From contig NZ_LXGN01000005.1 of NCBI RefSeq assembly GCF_009372255.1, forward strand, positions 255,852 to 319,851: 64,000 nt of DNA. The letters run 5' to 3'. The translations under genes and the position numbers were made by a program. A model generated the notes under the pieces. That model saw only the letters and a list, made by a program, of their open reading frames with translations, ran no database searches and was not told the origin of the DNA. Within the stretch, counting starts at the first letter, position 1. Each line of letters opens with the position of its first letter. The stretch comes from Acinetobacter guerrae (GTDB lineage: Bacteria; Pseudomonadota; Gammaproteobacteria; Pseudomonadales; Moraxellaceae). Positions 8,654-18,950 of this stretch are shown piece by piece.

Positions 8654-11600
8654 CAGTAACTCCCTAAACGTGTATCAAGTAAGGCTTCAATATTGGCAAG
8701 CAGTTCTGCTTCTTGGAAAGGTTTACCCATATAATGACTCACACCAAGTGACAATGCTCGTTCACGGTGCTTTTCACCTGTACGTGAAGTAATCATAATA
8801 ATTGGCATGTCTTGATGTAATTCATGATGGCGCACCAAATTCGTGACCTCAAAACCATCCATACGAGGCATTTCGATATCTAGCAACATCAAATCTGGTT
8901 TGACATTTTCAAGCTGCTCCATCGCATCGACACCATCTTTGGCAGTGACCACATCAAAGCCTTGACGCTCTAATAAACGCGAAGTGACTTTACGTACAGT
9001 CACAGAGTCATCCACGATCATCACTAAACGACGTTCATCGGTATGACGCGTTTTTTCCCTGCCATCAATAGATTGTTTATTACGTTGTGTTGCCTGAATC
9101 TGTCTGGCAATATTTTGTCCATCCAAGATTAGACAAACATGACCATCCCCCAGAATTGTGGCACCCGCCACTGTTCCAATACTTGCAAATTGCTGACCAA
9201 TAGGTTTAACCACGATTTGCGCACGTGAACCTACCAATTGATCTACCAATAGCGCAATGGTCTGACCATGCGCGCCTTTTACCAGTAACACAGGTAATGA
9301 ATGTGCTACCCCTGATAATTTTGGAATAGGCTGATTGGCTACAAATTCAGCTAGATAACGTAACCGATAAGATGTGTTGTCGATATTAAAATAGTCTTCC
9401 TGACTATTAAAATATTGCTCTAAAGTTGAAGGTGCAATTCGTACGATCCGATCAATCTGTGCCAAAGGCAATGCAAATTGCTGATCGCCAACTTTCACCA
9501 TAAGGGCATCACTTACAGCGACGGTCGTTGGAACACGAATAGTAAAGGTTGTTCCTGAGCCAAGTTTAGACTCGACTGTGACATGACCACCCAGTGTTTT
9601 GATGCCACTTTGCACCACATCAAGTCCGACTCCACGACCCGAAATTTGGGTTACAGCCGTAGCTGTACTAAATCCAGGATGGAAAATGTATTGTAGAATT
9701 TCCTGTGCATCAAGTTTTTGATCGGAAGTCATTAGACCATTTTGTAAGGCTTTGGCTTTAATTCGCTCAACATCAATACCTTTACCATCATCGCTAAAAC
9801 TCACCAGAACATCCGTTCCCTGACGGCTGATATTCAGTTCAATACGCCCTGTTTCAGGTTTACCCAGTTTCAAACGTTCTTCACGATCTTCTAAACCATG
9901 ATCGACTGCATTACGCAACATATGCTCAAGTGGCGTAACCAAACGTTCTAGAATATTACGATCCAGTTCACCTTCGGTATTCTGAACAATTAACTCTGCA
10001 GGACGATTGAGTGTGGTTGCAGTCTGACGCACAATCCGTTGTAAACGTGGCAATAATCGTGAAAAAGGTACCAGTCGGGTACGCATCAAACTTTCCTGAA
10101 TCTCGGCCTGAATGCGCGACTGTTGCAATAATAAACCTTCGGTATCACGAATCTTGTCTGATAATGTCGTTTTAAAGTCCACCAGATCCGACGCAGATTC
10201 GGCAAGCGATTTTGACAATTGATTCAGAGATGAATATTGATCCATTTCTAACGGGTCAAAATCGGTATAACGCGAATTTTCCGTGCCATGTTTGGCAATG
10301 ATCTGACTTTCTAGCTCACCTTCCATACGACGTAACTGATCTGCCAGACGTTGGATAGCAAGTTCCATTTCCACCAGTGTATTGCCCAATTGTCCCAAAT
10401 CCATTTCGATACGGGAACGGTTAATGGCATTTTCACCAGACAGGTTAATCATTTTTTCAATCAGATCGGCAGAAACACGAATCATCTCATTTGAATCATC
10501 GACCTGTGTCGTATTATCCCATTCACCTAGCATAGAGGGTGGTTCTGTACCATCACCCTGTACAAACTCCATCACCTGTTCTTGCAAAAATAAATCTGCA
10601 CGAGCGAGTTTACTCGGAATTTGAGCATTGGTATCGACAAACTCAAGTCGTTCCAAGGTATGCTTTAGACCATCATAGTTATTATATGAACGTTCAAAAA
10701 TCGCCTGTTTTAACCATGTAAATGCTGTTAACAATAAATGGTCATAGACATTTGAATTAAAGTTTTTCACAGCAAACTGTTCAAACGCATTTTCAAGATG
10801 TGAAGCAATGACAGCAACAGGTTCTAGTTCTGCCATACGTGCACCGCCTTTCAGACTATGCACTGCACGTTGTAACTGAAGAAGTAGACTACGGTTTGAA
10901 CGATCATCAAACCAGCGAAGAAGCAACTGATTCGCCGTTTCAAGTAATTCTTCGGCTTCTTCATAAAATGTTGCTTCAACTAGAGATTGCACATCATCTA
11001 GCTCAGATTGCTGATCATATTTATCAGCTGCTATTGTGGTCTCAGACTCTTCAATAACCGCTGGCTCACTGATGGATTCAGGCTCAATAAAATCAATAGC
11101 TGTTTCACTGACAGAATCTTTATTCTGTGCATCAATGATGTCATCTGGCAATACAGTTTCGGCAGGTTCATTCTGACTTGAGATATCAGGCTGAGACTGC
11201 TGAGATACACCTTGTAAAACTTGTTCAATATTTTTAAGTATTTCAATTACCTGTGTTGCAGGATAATCGATTGCCTGATCACGCAAAGTTTGGATACGAT
11301 CGGCAATATCATCTTGCACCAGACGAATAATCTGGATGAGATTTGCAGAGGAATGTATTTGCCCATGGATTAAACGTTCATAGATCGTTTCTAACTCATG
11401 TGCGATCAAGCCCATGTACGTTGCCTGAACCATATTCGCACCACCTTTTAAGGTATGCAAATAACGCATCAGATTATTCAACGCTGAAGTATTAGTTTGT
11501 TGCTGCGACCAAGTATTTAAATCTGCATCAATACCCGCCAGTAGTTCATCCGCTTCTTCCAAAAAGATATCAAGAAGATCCGCATCAAAATTACGATTGG

Positions 11601-13173
11601 CTTGTTCAGCTTCAATATGCTGATGATCCTGTTGAATGCGTGCAGAAATTTGCGATAAATCAAACTGTGGGCTTGCTGGTTCAGACGCAGGCACGACTTG
11701 CTCAATTCGCGTATTTTGCTGTTCCACCGTTGAAGTTGACGGCTCAACAATAGATGTTTCAATATCTTGTTGAACAAAATCCTGCAATTCATTCAGAATA
11801 TTTTGTTGCTCTTGTCCAAGATTGACACGTTGGCCTGCTGCTAGCGTATCGAATAAATGAATGACCTGTTGATGTGCTTGCCCAAAAATATCAAAAGCGA
11901 AATCGATATGCAGTAATTCTGGTTTTTGCAGTAGTGATTCATATGCGGGTTTTAATTGCAATAAATAATCATGCACACCCTGCGAAGCACGATTATGAGT
12001 ATGTTCAATTAAAGACATTGCCTCTTGAATCAACTGCTGAATATAAGCAGGAAATTCATGTTTGGCACGCTTTTCAAACTCATAATCGGCATTTAGCAGG
12101 TTGTCGATTTCTAGCTGTAATAACGATGTAACCACGCCTTGCGGGTGTTGCGCTTCATGTGCAATTTCTTCGATATTAAAGCCATAATTTTCCCACGCCT
12201 GATTGAATTTTTGATCAATTTTATCAAGCTGTTGCTGAGACCCTTGCTGATGCAAGGTATGCAAATAATCACGAACGAATTCAGCATAATGAGTCAGTAA
12301 AGCGGTTTCATTGGATGTAGATTCCAATTCATCCTGCATCAATGTCTTAAATAGCGTTTCAACTTTACTACTGGCATCAAACACTTGCTGAATATGAGCC
12401 ATCGATGAACTGCCGCGTAAAGTATGCAAAGCACGAATCAATTGATTATAGCTTTGATCGGTTGGCTCATCTTGTTGTAAGAAAGCATCCACAGTTTGTA
12501 AATGCTCTTCTGCTTCTTCAAGGAAAATTGCCAGTGTTTCCTCAATTAAACCTTTATCTTGGGTATTTACAGATTCAACACTCAAATCAGCAATCGCTCT
12601 AGACTCAAGTTCAATTGGCTTTTCAGTTTCAGTAAACTGTTCTTCCTGAATTTCAAGACCTGTATTTACAGAGGTAGCGTTCAACCGTTCAGCTAAAATG
12701 AGCAACTCCTCCAAAGCAGGCTCTACACTTTGCTGTTGTTGAAGTTGTTGTCCTAATAAAATCAAAGGACGAATATCTAACGCATGTGCCTGAATTTGTT
12801 TAAAATCGTCATAAAATTTAAAGCGATACAAATTAAATACAGCGTGTACATAGCGCTGTAAATCCAGAGTCAATGGTAATGTTTTCGCAATAATTCGATT
12901 CAGTGTTTCTTCAACTGTCCAAGCCAACTCACTAGATGACTTGGCTCCCACCATACGCCCAGACCCTTTTAGCGTATGAAAATGGCGGCGGACTTCCACC
13001 AAAGACTGGTGTTCATCTGGCTGAGCCATCCATTGCGGAATAAGTTGATTCAGTTCTTGAAAAATTTCTTCTAGTTCTTCAATAAAAATTTCAAGAATTT
13101 CTGGATCCTGATCAAGATAACTGTCTTCAGGTAAGTTTATTGTTTCAACAAGATGTTTTAATATTTCTTTCAT
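8653..13173 (-). CDS. chpA: Hybrid chemotaxis histidine kinase ChpA (type IV pilus Chp system)
   Basis: CheA-like kinase that phosphorylates PilG and PilH to control type IV pilus extension, retraction and twitching. The 1506 residues contain four recognisable histidine phosphotransfer sites: FHTLKGSGRM with His66, then LHTLRGSSSM, LHTLKGGANM and VHSLKGGARM. After these come the dimerisation region, an ATPase domain with NAVDHGLE and GRGVGLDVV, a CheW-like domain and a C-terminal receiver (IVDDSVTVRK, LLDIEMPRMDG). It is much shorter than the roughly 2,470-residue Pseudomonas ChpA. It lies 148 bp after pilJ, a gap holding three inverted repeats. Confidence 0.95.
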   Translation of the reverse strand: MKEILKHLVETINLPEDSYLDQDPEILEIFIEELEEIFQELNQLIPQWMAQPDEHQSLVEVRRHFHTLKGSGRMVGAKSSSELAWTVEETLNRIIAKTLPLTLDLQRYVHAVFNLYRFKFYDDFKQIQAHALDIRPLILLGQQLQQQQSVEPALEELLILAERLNATSVNTGLEIQEEQFTETEKPIELESRAIADLSVESVNTQDKGLIEETLAIFLEEAEEHLQTVDAFLQQDEPTDQSYNQLIRALHTLRGSSSMAHIQQVFDASSKVETLFKTLMQDELESTSNETALLTHYAEFVRDYLHTLHQQGSQQQLDKIDQKFNQAWENYGFNIEEIAHEAQHPQGVVTSLLQLEIDNLLNADYEFEKRAKHEFPAYIQQLIQEAMSLIEHTHNRASQGVHDYLLQLKPAYESLLQKPELLHIDFAFDIFGQAHQQVIHLFDTLAAGQRVNLGQEQQNILNELQDFVQQDIETSIVEPSTSTVEQQNTRIEQVVPASEPASPQFDLSQISARIQQDHQHIEAEQANRNFDADLLDIFLEEADELLAGIDADLNTWSQQQTNTSALNNLMRYLHTLKGGANMVQATYMGLIAHELETIYERLIHGQIHSSANLIQIIRLVQDDIADRIQTLRDQAIDYPATQVIEILKNIEQVLQGVSQQSQPDISSQNEPAETVLPDDIIDAQNKDSVSETAIDFIEPESISEPAVIEESETTIAADKYDQQSELDDVQSLVEATFYEEAEELLETANQLLLRWFDDRSNRSLLLQLQRAVHSLKGGARMAELEPVAVIASHLENAFEQFAVKNFNSNVYDHLLLTAFTWLKQAIFERSYNNYDGLKHTLERLEFVDTNAQIPSKLARADLFLQEQVMEFVQGDGTEPPSMLGEWDNTTQVDDSNEMIRVSADLIEKMINLSGENAINRSRIEMDLGQLGNTLVEMELAIQRLADQLRRMEGELESQIIAKHGTENSRYTDFDPLEMDQYSSLNQLSKSLAESASDLVDFKTTLSDKIRDTEGLLLQQSRIQAEIQESLMRTRLVPFSRLLPRLQRIVRQTATTLNRPAELIVQNTEGELDRNILERLVTPLEHMLRNAVDHGLEDREERLKLGKPETGRIELNISRQGTDVLVSFSDDGKGIDVERIKAKALQNGLMTSDQKLDAQEILQYIFHPGFSTATAVTQISGRGVGLDVVQSGIKTLGGHVTVESKLGSGTTFTIRVPTTVAVSDALMVKVGDQQFALPLAQIDRIVRIAPSTLEQYFNSQEDYFNIDNTSYRLRYLAEFVANQPIPKLSGVAHSLPVLLVKGAHGQTIALLVDQLVGSRAQIVVKPIGQQFASIGTVAGATILGDGHVCLILDGQNIARQIQATQRNKQSIDGREKTRHTDERRLVMIVDDSVTVRKVTSRLLERQGFDVVTAKDGVDAMEQLENVKPDLMLLDIEMPRMDGFEVTNLVRHHELHQDMPIIMITSRTGEKHRERALSLGVSHYMGKPFQEAELLANIEALLDTRLGSY

Positions 13174-13202
13174 AACGAAGGCTTCTTTCGTTTATCCACC
13201 TT

Positions 13203-13307
13203 TGATGGTGAAACATGATCTACCACCATCACGCAAGTGACTTCCCTCTCAAGAAGTCATCTTGACGATGCATTTTTTATTTGGGACAGCTCAAAGTCTA
13301 TCCCAAA
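13203..13307. repeat. Three consecutive inverted repeats between pilJ and chpA
   Basis: Within the pilJ-chpA gap are TGATGGTG/CACCATCA (13203-13210, 13224-13231), TGACTTC/GAAGTCA (13238-13244, 13253-13259) and TTTGGGA/TCCCAAA (13280-13286, 13301-13307). On the coding (minus) strand none is followed by a T run, so they are not ordinary terminators. They could shape mRNA stability or processing between the two genes. Confidence 0.5.
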
Positions 13308-13321
13308 GTATAACTCAAAGT

Positions 13322-15403
13322 TTAATCAGGTAGTTTAAAGTCTGATACAGACTCACGTAATGACTCCGCCATATTCGCCAGTTCAGAAACCGAACGTGCC
13401 GTATCAAAGGTTGCCGTCGTGGTTTGTGAGGTAATTTCCTGTACGACATTCATCGTATTGGCAATATGGCTGGCCGATGCAGACTGAAGTTTTGCAGCAT
13501 TGGAAATGTTTGCAATCAGTTTTGCCAAGTTATTCGATACGCTTTGAATTTCATCAAGTGCAACACCCGCATCTTTCGCCAAATTAGCACCACGCACAAC
13601 CTCAGACGTCGTTTGTTCCATTGAAATTACTGCTTCATTGGTATCTGTCTGAATGGTTTTAACCAAGCCTTCAATCTGTTTGGTTGCAGAAGCCGAACGC
13701 TCTGCAAGGCGCTGTACTTCATCGGCAACCACGGCGAAACCACGTCCTGCTTCCCCTGCCATCGATGCCTGAATCGCGGCATTCAATGCCAGAATGTTAG
13801 TTTGGTCAGCAATATCGTTAATCAAAGAGACAATGTTTCCAATTTCCTGAGAAGACTCACCCAAACGTTTAATACGCTTAGACGTTTCCTGAATCTGTTC
13901 ACGAATGGTATCCATCCCGACAATAGAACGGTTTACAACGTCTGCACCATTAGATGCAATTTTTACTGAACGCTCGGCAACCTCAGCAGATTCGGCAGCA
14001 TTGGCAGATACCTGATCGATCGAAACCGCCATTTCGTTAATTGCAGCAGATGCACCCGCAATTTCCTGTGCCTGATGCTCAGATGCCTCAGCTAACTGAT
14101 TGGTAATGGTCTGGGTATCTTGCGTATAACGTGCCACTTCCTGAGACGTATCGGTAATACGAGAAACCAGATCACGTAACTGATCAATCGCAAAGTTAAT
14201 CGAGTCAGCAATTGCTCCTGTAAAGTCTTCCGATACTGTTGCATACGAACGCAAGTCACCGTCTGCCAAATCTGCAATTTCATCCAGTAAACGTAAAATT
14301 GCATTCTGGTTACGGTCATACTCATCTTGTAAGCGAGTTACACGCGTTTTATCCATTGCACTACGCAAAGATAAAAGTTTGAGGATGGTATATGTAAAAC
14401 CACCAAGGAATAACAGTAATAAAACCGCTGGAATAATACTTGACCAACCAGAATCGGCTTTATCTGAAAGATTATTCAATGATTTGAGCATGTCATCAGA
14501 TTGAGAAAAAATCTGAGAAGATGCTTGACGGACTTTTACAATCTGGTTGGCATTTTTAAATACTGTAGATGCTGCTGTTTTTAGTACTTCATCATATTCA
14601 GATTTAATACTTTCTACAGATTCACGTAAGGTTGAATCACCAATACGCTCTACACCCAAATCTGTACTGCCGTTTAACTGAGCATTGAGATAAGCACCAA
14701 AAGTTTCAATATCGGCACTAAAATCATCTGCCGATGCACGAGCATTTTCTGTGCCAACCAATACCGAGCCAATCGAACGAAGAATACGCTCTGCAATGAA
14801 TACTTGGTTTTTAGCAATCACCACCTGACTACTTGGCATATTTAAACGTGCCATTTGGTCAACCATCAGGTTGTATTCAGCCTGAATCCCTGGAATTGAT
14901 TCGCCAATCGCAATATTGGTGTCATAGAGTTGATTAATAAGTTTTTGTTGCGAAGTAATCAAATCTACATTGGTCGAAACATTTTTCCAGAGTTCGTCTA
15001 CTTTTTTATACTCATCTGAAGATGTTCCATAAATATCTTGGACATTTTCCAGATTTTGCGCAAATTGCTCTTGTGATTTTTTCAGGTTCGCAATCATTTC
15101 AGGTGAACCAGAGGCAGTTGCATCTGTAGCCTGACGTGGAATGGTCTGTGACAATAGGCGTAATTGTCCCAGACTCCGTGTCAATTCGTTGTTACGTGGT
15201 ACGCTATAGAACAAGTAAATCAGCGTTAGGATTGCCAAAAATAAAAAGATAATGGCCGCATAAATGATCGGTTTAGATTTTTCACTTTCCCCAAACAGTC
15301 GTGAAAATTGATCAATCTGAGCCTGTATTTTGGCAAAAAATGCAGAACCGTCTTTTTTAACCGCACTTTCAGCTGTGTTTTTCTTTTTTAGTTTAAAGCC
15401 CAT
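13322..15403 (-). CDS. pilJ: Methyl-accepting chemotaxis protein PilJ
   Basis: Inner-membrane receptor of the pilus Chp system; in Pseudomonas it responds to pilus and surface signals and feeds ChpA. At 693 residues it has a cytoplasmic N-terminus, TM1 at about 43-66, a periplasmic sensory region with paired PilJ-type helical domains, TM2 at about 320-343, a HAMP-like region, and a cytoplasmic signalling hairpin with the hallmark tip [20 protein letters not shown] and [14 protein letters not shown]. It sits between pilI and chpA. No pilK methyltransferase gene follows, unlike the Pseudomonas cluster. Confidence 0.95.
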   Translation of the reverse strand: MGFKLKKKNTAESAVKKDGSAFFAKIQAQIDQFSRLFGESEKSKPIIYAAIIFLFLAILTLIYLFYSVPRNNELTRSLGQLRLLSQTIPRQATDATASGSPEMIANLKKSQEQFAQNLENVQDIYGTSSDEYKKVDELWKNVSTNVDLITSQQKLINQLYDTNIAIGESIPGIQAEYNLMVDQMARLNMPSSQVVIAKNQVFIAERILRSIGSVLVGTENARASADDFSADIETFGAYLNAQLNGSTDLGVERIGDSTLRESVESIKSEYDEVLKTAASTVFKNANQIVKVRQASSQIFSQSDDMLKSLNNLSDKADSGWSSIIPAVLLLLFLGGFTYTILKLLSLRSAMDKTRVTRLQDEYDRNQNAILRLLDEIADLADGDLRSYATVSEDFTGAIADSINFAIDQLRDLVSRITDTSQEVARYTQDTQTITNQLAEASEHQAQEIAGASAAINEMAVSIDQVSANAAESAEVAERSVKIASNGADVVNRSIVGMDTIREQIQETSKRIKRLGESSQEIGNIVSLINDIADQTNILALNAAIQASMAGEAGRGFAVVADEVQRLAERSASATKQIEGLVKTIQTDTNEAVISMEQTTSEVVRGANLAKDAGVALDEIQSVSNNLAKLIANISNAAKLQSASASHIANTMNVVQEITSQTTTATFDTARSVSELANMAESLRESVSDFKLPD

Positions 15404-15450
15404 GCAGCTTTTCTCCTGAATACGCTTGATTGACTTGATTGCGTAGGAAT

Positions 15451-15987
15451 TTAATTTATAAATCTTGCTGAAGCATTCATATACTGTGGATTTTTCAGTA
15501 GCTGACTAAATAAAAAAACATGCCAACGCTGGTTATGTTGATAAAAATAACCCTGACAATAATCTTTTAATTTTTGATCTAGCTCATCACTTTTAGAAAA
15601 AAAACTGCGTTTATTAAAGTGCTGAATCCCCAGAACCTGATCTACAACCAAACCGACATAATGGTCATTGTGACTGATACATAATACTTTTTGTGTAGGT
15701 GAAAACTGAGACCGTTGCCCAGATACAAAATGTGTTAAATCAGACACCGAGAGTAGTCTCCCCCGAATATTCGCCAGTCCCCTTACCCATACTTGAGCAT
15801 TGGGTACTGGTGTATATTTTGGAGGATAAATCACTTCTGTGACTTCCCCCAACGGCGCAACAAAATATTGCCCCATCATCTCAAAGGCAATACCTGACCA
15901 TCGGTTTACTTCGTTTTGATTGGAAGCGTAGCTTCGATTGCCACGTTTTGCCAATCGAAGCAATTCGATAAATCCATTTGCTGCCAT
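15451..15987 (-). CDS. pilI: CheW-like adaptor PilI
   Basis: Soluble CheW-domain coupling protein (178 residues) expected to bridge PilJ and ChpA in the pilus chemosensory array. The CheW core is visible as [19 protein letters not shown] followed by [17 protein letters not shown] and the [10 protein letters not shown] strand. It is encoded 5 bp after pilH and 47 bp before pilJ, in the conserved pilG-H-I-J order. The identity is secure from domain plus position. Confidence 0.92.
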   Translation of the reverse strand: MAANGFIELLRLAKRGNRSYASNQNEVNRWSGIAFEMMGQYFVAPLGEVTEVIYPPKYTPVPNAQVWVRGLANIRGRLLSVSDLTHFVSGQRSQFSPTQKVLCISHNDHYVGLVVDQVLGIQHFNKRSFFSKSDELDQKLKDYCQGYFYQHNQRWHVFLFSQLLKNPQYMNASARFIN

Positions 15988-15992
15988 AGTGA

Positions 15993-16361
15993 CTATCCTA
16001 GATTGAGATTTTGCTGAATCACTTCAATCAATTTATTTTCATCAATCGGTTTGGTCAGATAATCTCGAGCGCCCTGACGTTTCCCCCAGACACGATCCGT
16101 TGCCTGATCTTTGGTACTCACAATTACAACTGGAATATGTTTGGTATTCTCACCACGACTGATTTCACGAGTCGCCTGAAAACCATTTACGCCAGGCATA
16201 ACTACATCCATGAGCACCAAATCTGGCTGCTCTGCTTGAGCCATGGTCACACCATCCGCCCCATTAGATGCTTCTATGACTTCAAAACCATGTTTTGTTA
16301 ATATTTCTCTAAAGCGAAATGTTTCAGTTGGTGAGTCATCTACAATTAAAATACGTGCCAT
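15993..16361 (-). CDS. pilH: Response regulator PilH (twitching motility)
   Basis: Single-domain CheY-like receiver of about 122 residues. It has the acidic pair in ILIVDDSPT, the phospho-acceptor Asp in LVLMDVVMPG, the conserved Thr/Ser strand VVIVSTKD and the Lys in YLTKPID. In the Chp system PilH opposes or tunes PilG output. The frame opens upstream at a TTG (16373), but the ATG at 16361 has GGGGA just upstream and gives the standard MARILIVDD start. It is encoded between pilG and pilI in the same operon. Confidence 0.93.
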   Translation of the reverse strand: MARILIVDDSPTETFRFREILTKHGFEVIEASNGADGVTMAQAEQPDLVLMDVVMPGVNGFQATREISRGENTKHIPVVIVSTKDQATDRVWGKRQGARDYLTKPIDENKLIEVIQQNLNLG

Positions 16362-16386
16362 TTTATTCCCCAACGTTTTCTTTAAT

Positions 16387-16770
16387 TTATGTATTTACGT
16401 GATTTCGAATAGCGTTTAATAGTTCATCTTTACTAAAAGGTTTGGTCAAATATTCATCCGACCCCACAATACGGCCTTTGGCTTGATCAAATAACCCATC
16501 TTTACTAGACAGCATGATGACTGGAATATTTTGATAGTTCTGTGAGTTCTTGATCAACGCACAGGTTTGATAGCCATCTAGACGCGGCATCATGATATCA
16601 ACAAAGACAATATCAGGATTGGTTTCGGCAATTTTTGAGAGCGCTTCAAAGCCATCAACTGCGGTAATAACCTCACAACCTTCACGTTGCAGTAAAGTTT
16701 CGGCCGTACGACGAATGGTTTTTGAATCATCAATTACCATGACTTTAAGATTTTGAAATTTATCTTCCAT
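16387..16770 (-). CDS. pilG: Response regulator PilG (twitching motility)
   Basis: First gene of the pil-chp operon; a 127-residue CheY-like receiver with VMVIDDSKTIRR, the phospho-acceptor Asp in IVFVDIMMPRLDG, the VIMLSSKDG strand and the YLTKPFS lysine. In Pseudomonas, PilG promotes pilus extension and cAMP signalling downstream of ChpA. The ATG follows an AAAGGG stretch. A TATAAT box on the minus strand at 16825-16820 lies about 50 bp upstream. Confidence 0.93.
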   Translation of the reverse strand: MEDKFQNLKVMVIDDSKTIRRTAETLLQREGCEVITAVDGFEALSKIAETNPDIVFVDIMMPRLDGYQTCALIKNSQNYQNIPVIMLSSKDGLFDQAKGRIVGSDEYLTKPFSKDELLNAIRNHVNT

Positions 16771-17077
16771 TTAACGACCCTTTTCCCCATTTATTTAATA
16801 CAGACAATAATTAAAAATGATTATAGTCGATCATCGGGGCTTTCATTGTTTTTACAGATTATGACCTTTTTTAACATATAATTACTTGCGTTTTCAATGA
16901 AGGTTTTTTGATGTTTAAACACACTTTTAATAAATATCTCCAAACCAATCACACTTTATAGCAACTTATGATTTTTTTTTGAGTTATTCCTATTTTTAAT
17001 TGGATAATTTACAACTAATATAAAGATATTATTATTTAAAAATAAGTAAATTAGTCACTTTTAAATTGGGGAAAAGG
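16771..17077. other. AT-rich divergent intergenic region
   Basis: About 300 bp separate the pilG operon from the rightward gene at 17078. It is strongly AT-rich with T and A tracts (for example around 16971-16980) and no convincing ORF. It holds the presumed pilG promoter on the left and, by inference, the promoter of the next gene on the right. I see no clear palindromic operator. Confidence 0.5.
16820..16848 (-). promoter_or_regulatory. Candidate pilG operon promoter
   Basis: A perfect TATAAT on the minus strand (16825-16820) upstream of pilG. The matching -35 about 17 bp away is poor (CAATGA), so an activator may be needed or the true -35 may differ. Confidence 0.4.
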
Positions 17078-17725
17078 ATGAACAATGGGGTGAGATGTCA
17101 AAAGCTTCTGGAACAATCCAAACAGATGACTCGTCGTTCCATTATTGCATTTGGACTATTTTTGTGGATGCCTATTGCGAATGCGAGTAGTGAACAGCCT
17201 CATGCTGTTTGGTATCGTTATTATGATCAAAAAGGTATTGCCAATATTAGCAGCTCTGTAACACCTGCGCATATCCGTTATGGCTATGAAGCTTTAGATC
17301 GCAATATGCAGGTCATTCGCCGTAATAAACCTTATAATGCTGAAGCAGATTTGCGTCAGTCCCGCCAAAGAGAAGCACTGGCTCGTCAGCGGGAGCAAGA
17401 TTTAAAACTCAAACGTGCCTATGGAAATGTAGCCATTGCAACCGAAAAGCAAAATCAGGCTTTATCAGGTATTAAAAAACAAATCATGTCACAACAAGAT
17501 CAGCTTAAACAATTACAAAGTGACCGAATTACGTTTAAACGTCAGGAAATGGAGTACTTGCGCAAGGGAGAAAGTAGCATTCCTCAACGCTTAAAAGATC
17601 AACTCGATCAGAATGATCAGAACATGGCGAATCTGAAAAAAAATATCTCAAGCCTGCAAAATAGTTACCGTACAACGCAAGAACATTATTCCAACATTAT
17701 AGACCGCTTAAAAACCTTGGAATAA
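17078..17725 (+). CDS. Periplasmic coiled-coil protein of unknown function
   Basis: About 215 residues with a secretion signal (SIIAFGLFLWMPIANA, likely cleaved after NA). A short segment with YRYYDQKGIANIS resembles the start of DUF4124-type domains, and a long charged helix from about residue 90 to the end reads as coiled coil. The start is uncertain: ATG 17078 follows GGGGAAAAGG closely, while ATG 17126 gives a more standard signal peptide. It lies 60 bp upstream of the RND pump genes. A role with them is only suggested by position. Confidence 0.65.
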   Translation: MNNGVRCQKLLEQSKQMTRRSIIAFGLFLWMPIANASSEQPHAVWYRYYDQKGIANISSSVTPAHIRYGYEALDRNMQVIRRNKPYNAEADLRQSRQREALARQREQDLKLKRAYGNVAIATEKQNQALSGIKKQIMSQQDQLKQLQSDRITFKRQEMEYLRKGESSIPQRLKDQLDQNDQNMANLKKNISSLQNSYRTTQEHYSNIIDRLKTLE

Positions 17726-17785
17726 TCGTTATAATCCTGACACCAAATAAAACAATGAATGTCATTTATTTAAGGATGGGTAGGC

Positions 17786-18925
17786 ATGCGGAAAGTGTCA
17801 CGCACTACATTTTATATCCCTGTACTCTGTTTAATTAGCTTCAGCGTTATTCTAACTGGCTGTAATCGCTCTACATCTACAGACACCTCGAAAGCTCACG
17901 CGCCTGAAACAGTCGAGATGATCCCACAAGATCTAACACAGGTTTCTACAGGTACACTGGAACGTAAAACAGCTTTTACAGGAACAATTCGAGCCATCCA
18001 ACAAAGCTCAATTCAGGCACAAGTTTCTGCAACAGCGACACAGGTCAATGCCGATGTCGGACAACAAGTCAAAAAAGATCAGGTTCTTGTCCGTTTAAAT
18101 AATCAGGATAATGCTGCTCGTTTAGCTCAAGCGCAGGCAAACCTTGCATCCGCTCAGGCTCAGGCTGAACTTTCATATAATTTGATGCAACGTAAAAAAA
18201 GACTTTTAGATCAGGGTTTTGTTTCACGTGTTGATTATGAACAAAGTCAAGTCGACTACAAAGCTCAACTTGAAACAGCGAATGCACAAAAAGCGAATCT
18301 GGAAATTGCACGTAAAGCAGATCAGGACGGTATTATCCGAAGCCCTCTTACAGGTGTCATTACCAAACGCAATGTCGAACCCGGTCAAACCGTTTCAGCA
18401 GGACAAACTCTATTTGAAATAGTGAATCCTGAACAACTGGAAATTCAGGCTAAATTACCATTAGAACAACAATCTGCGCTACAAATCGGCCAAAAGATTC
18501 AATACACAATTCAAGGCAATTCAACTCCATTAAATGCAGTTTTAACACGTGTTTCACCTGTAGCTGATCAAGTAAGTCGGCAAATCGAGTTTTTTGCGAA
18601 ACCTATTGAAAGGATTAATTCACTGAGTATCGGTGCTTTTGTCGAAGGTTTTATCTTAAATAAGGATCAAATTCAGGGTCAAATTATTCCTTTGGATGCT
18701 ATTCAAAGTATCGATCATGCCCCTTATGTTTGGGTCGTTCGCCAACAAAAATTGCGTAAAATTCCTGTTCAGGTTGTTGAAAAACGTTTTGCCGAAAACA
18801 AAGCCATTATTTCAGGATTACAAACAACCGATGCCGTGAGTCGAGTTAAATTTGATAATCAGGATGAAAATAAATCTGTTGTATTTTCAAACTCAGCTCA
18901 AGTTACGTCAAACAAAGATAAATAA
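17786..18925 (+). CDS. RND efflux periplasmic adaptor (membrane fusion protein), lipoprotein
   Basis: HlyD/AcrA-type adaptor of 379 residues that links an inner-membrane RND pump to an outer-membrane channel. The N-terminus ends in the lipobox LTGC (Cys at about 26), so it is probably a lipoprotein. A biotinyl-lipoyl domain split by a helical hairpin follows (DVGQQVKKDQVLVRLN on one side and SPLTGVITKRNVEPGQTV on the other), then the beta-barrel domain. The RND gene follows 25 bp later. No outer-membrane factor gene or local repressor is visible, so a shared TolC-like channel is assumed. Confidence 0.92.
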   Translation: MRKVSRTTFYIPVLCLISFSVILTGCNRSTSTDTSKAHAPETVEMIPQDLTQVSTGTLERKTAFTGTIRAIQQSSIQAQVSATATQVNADVGQQVKKDQVLVRLNNQDNAARLAQAQANLASAQAQAELSYNLMQRKKRLLDQGFVSRVDYEQSQVDYKAQLETANAQKANLEIARKADQDGIIRSPLTGVITKRNVEPGQTVSAGQTLFEIVNPEQLEIQAKLPLEQQSALQIGQKIQYTIQGNSTPLNAVLTRVSPVADQVSRQIEFFAKPIERINSLSIGAFVEGFILNKDQIQGQIIPLDAIQSIDHAPYVWVVRQQKLRKIPVQVVEKRFAENKAIISGLQTTDAVSRVKFDNQDENKSVVFSNSAQVTSNKDK

Positions 18926-18950
18926 AAGAACGATTTTCAGGATTAAGTTT

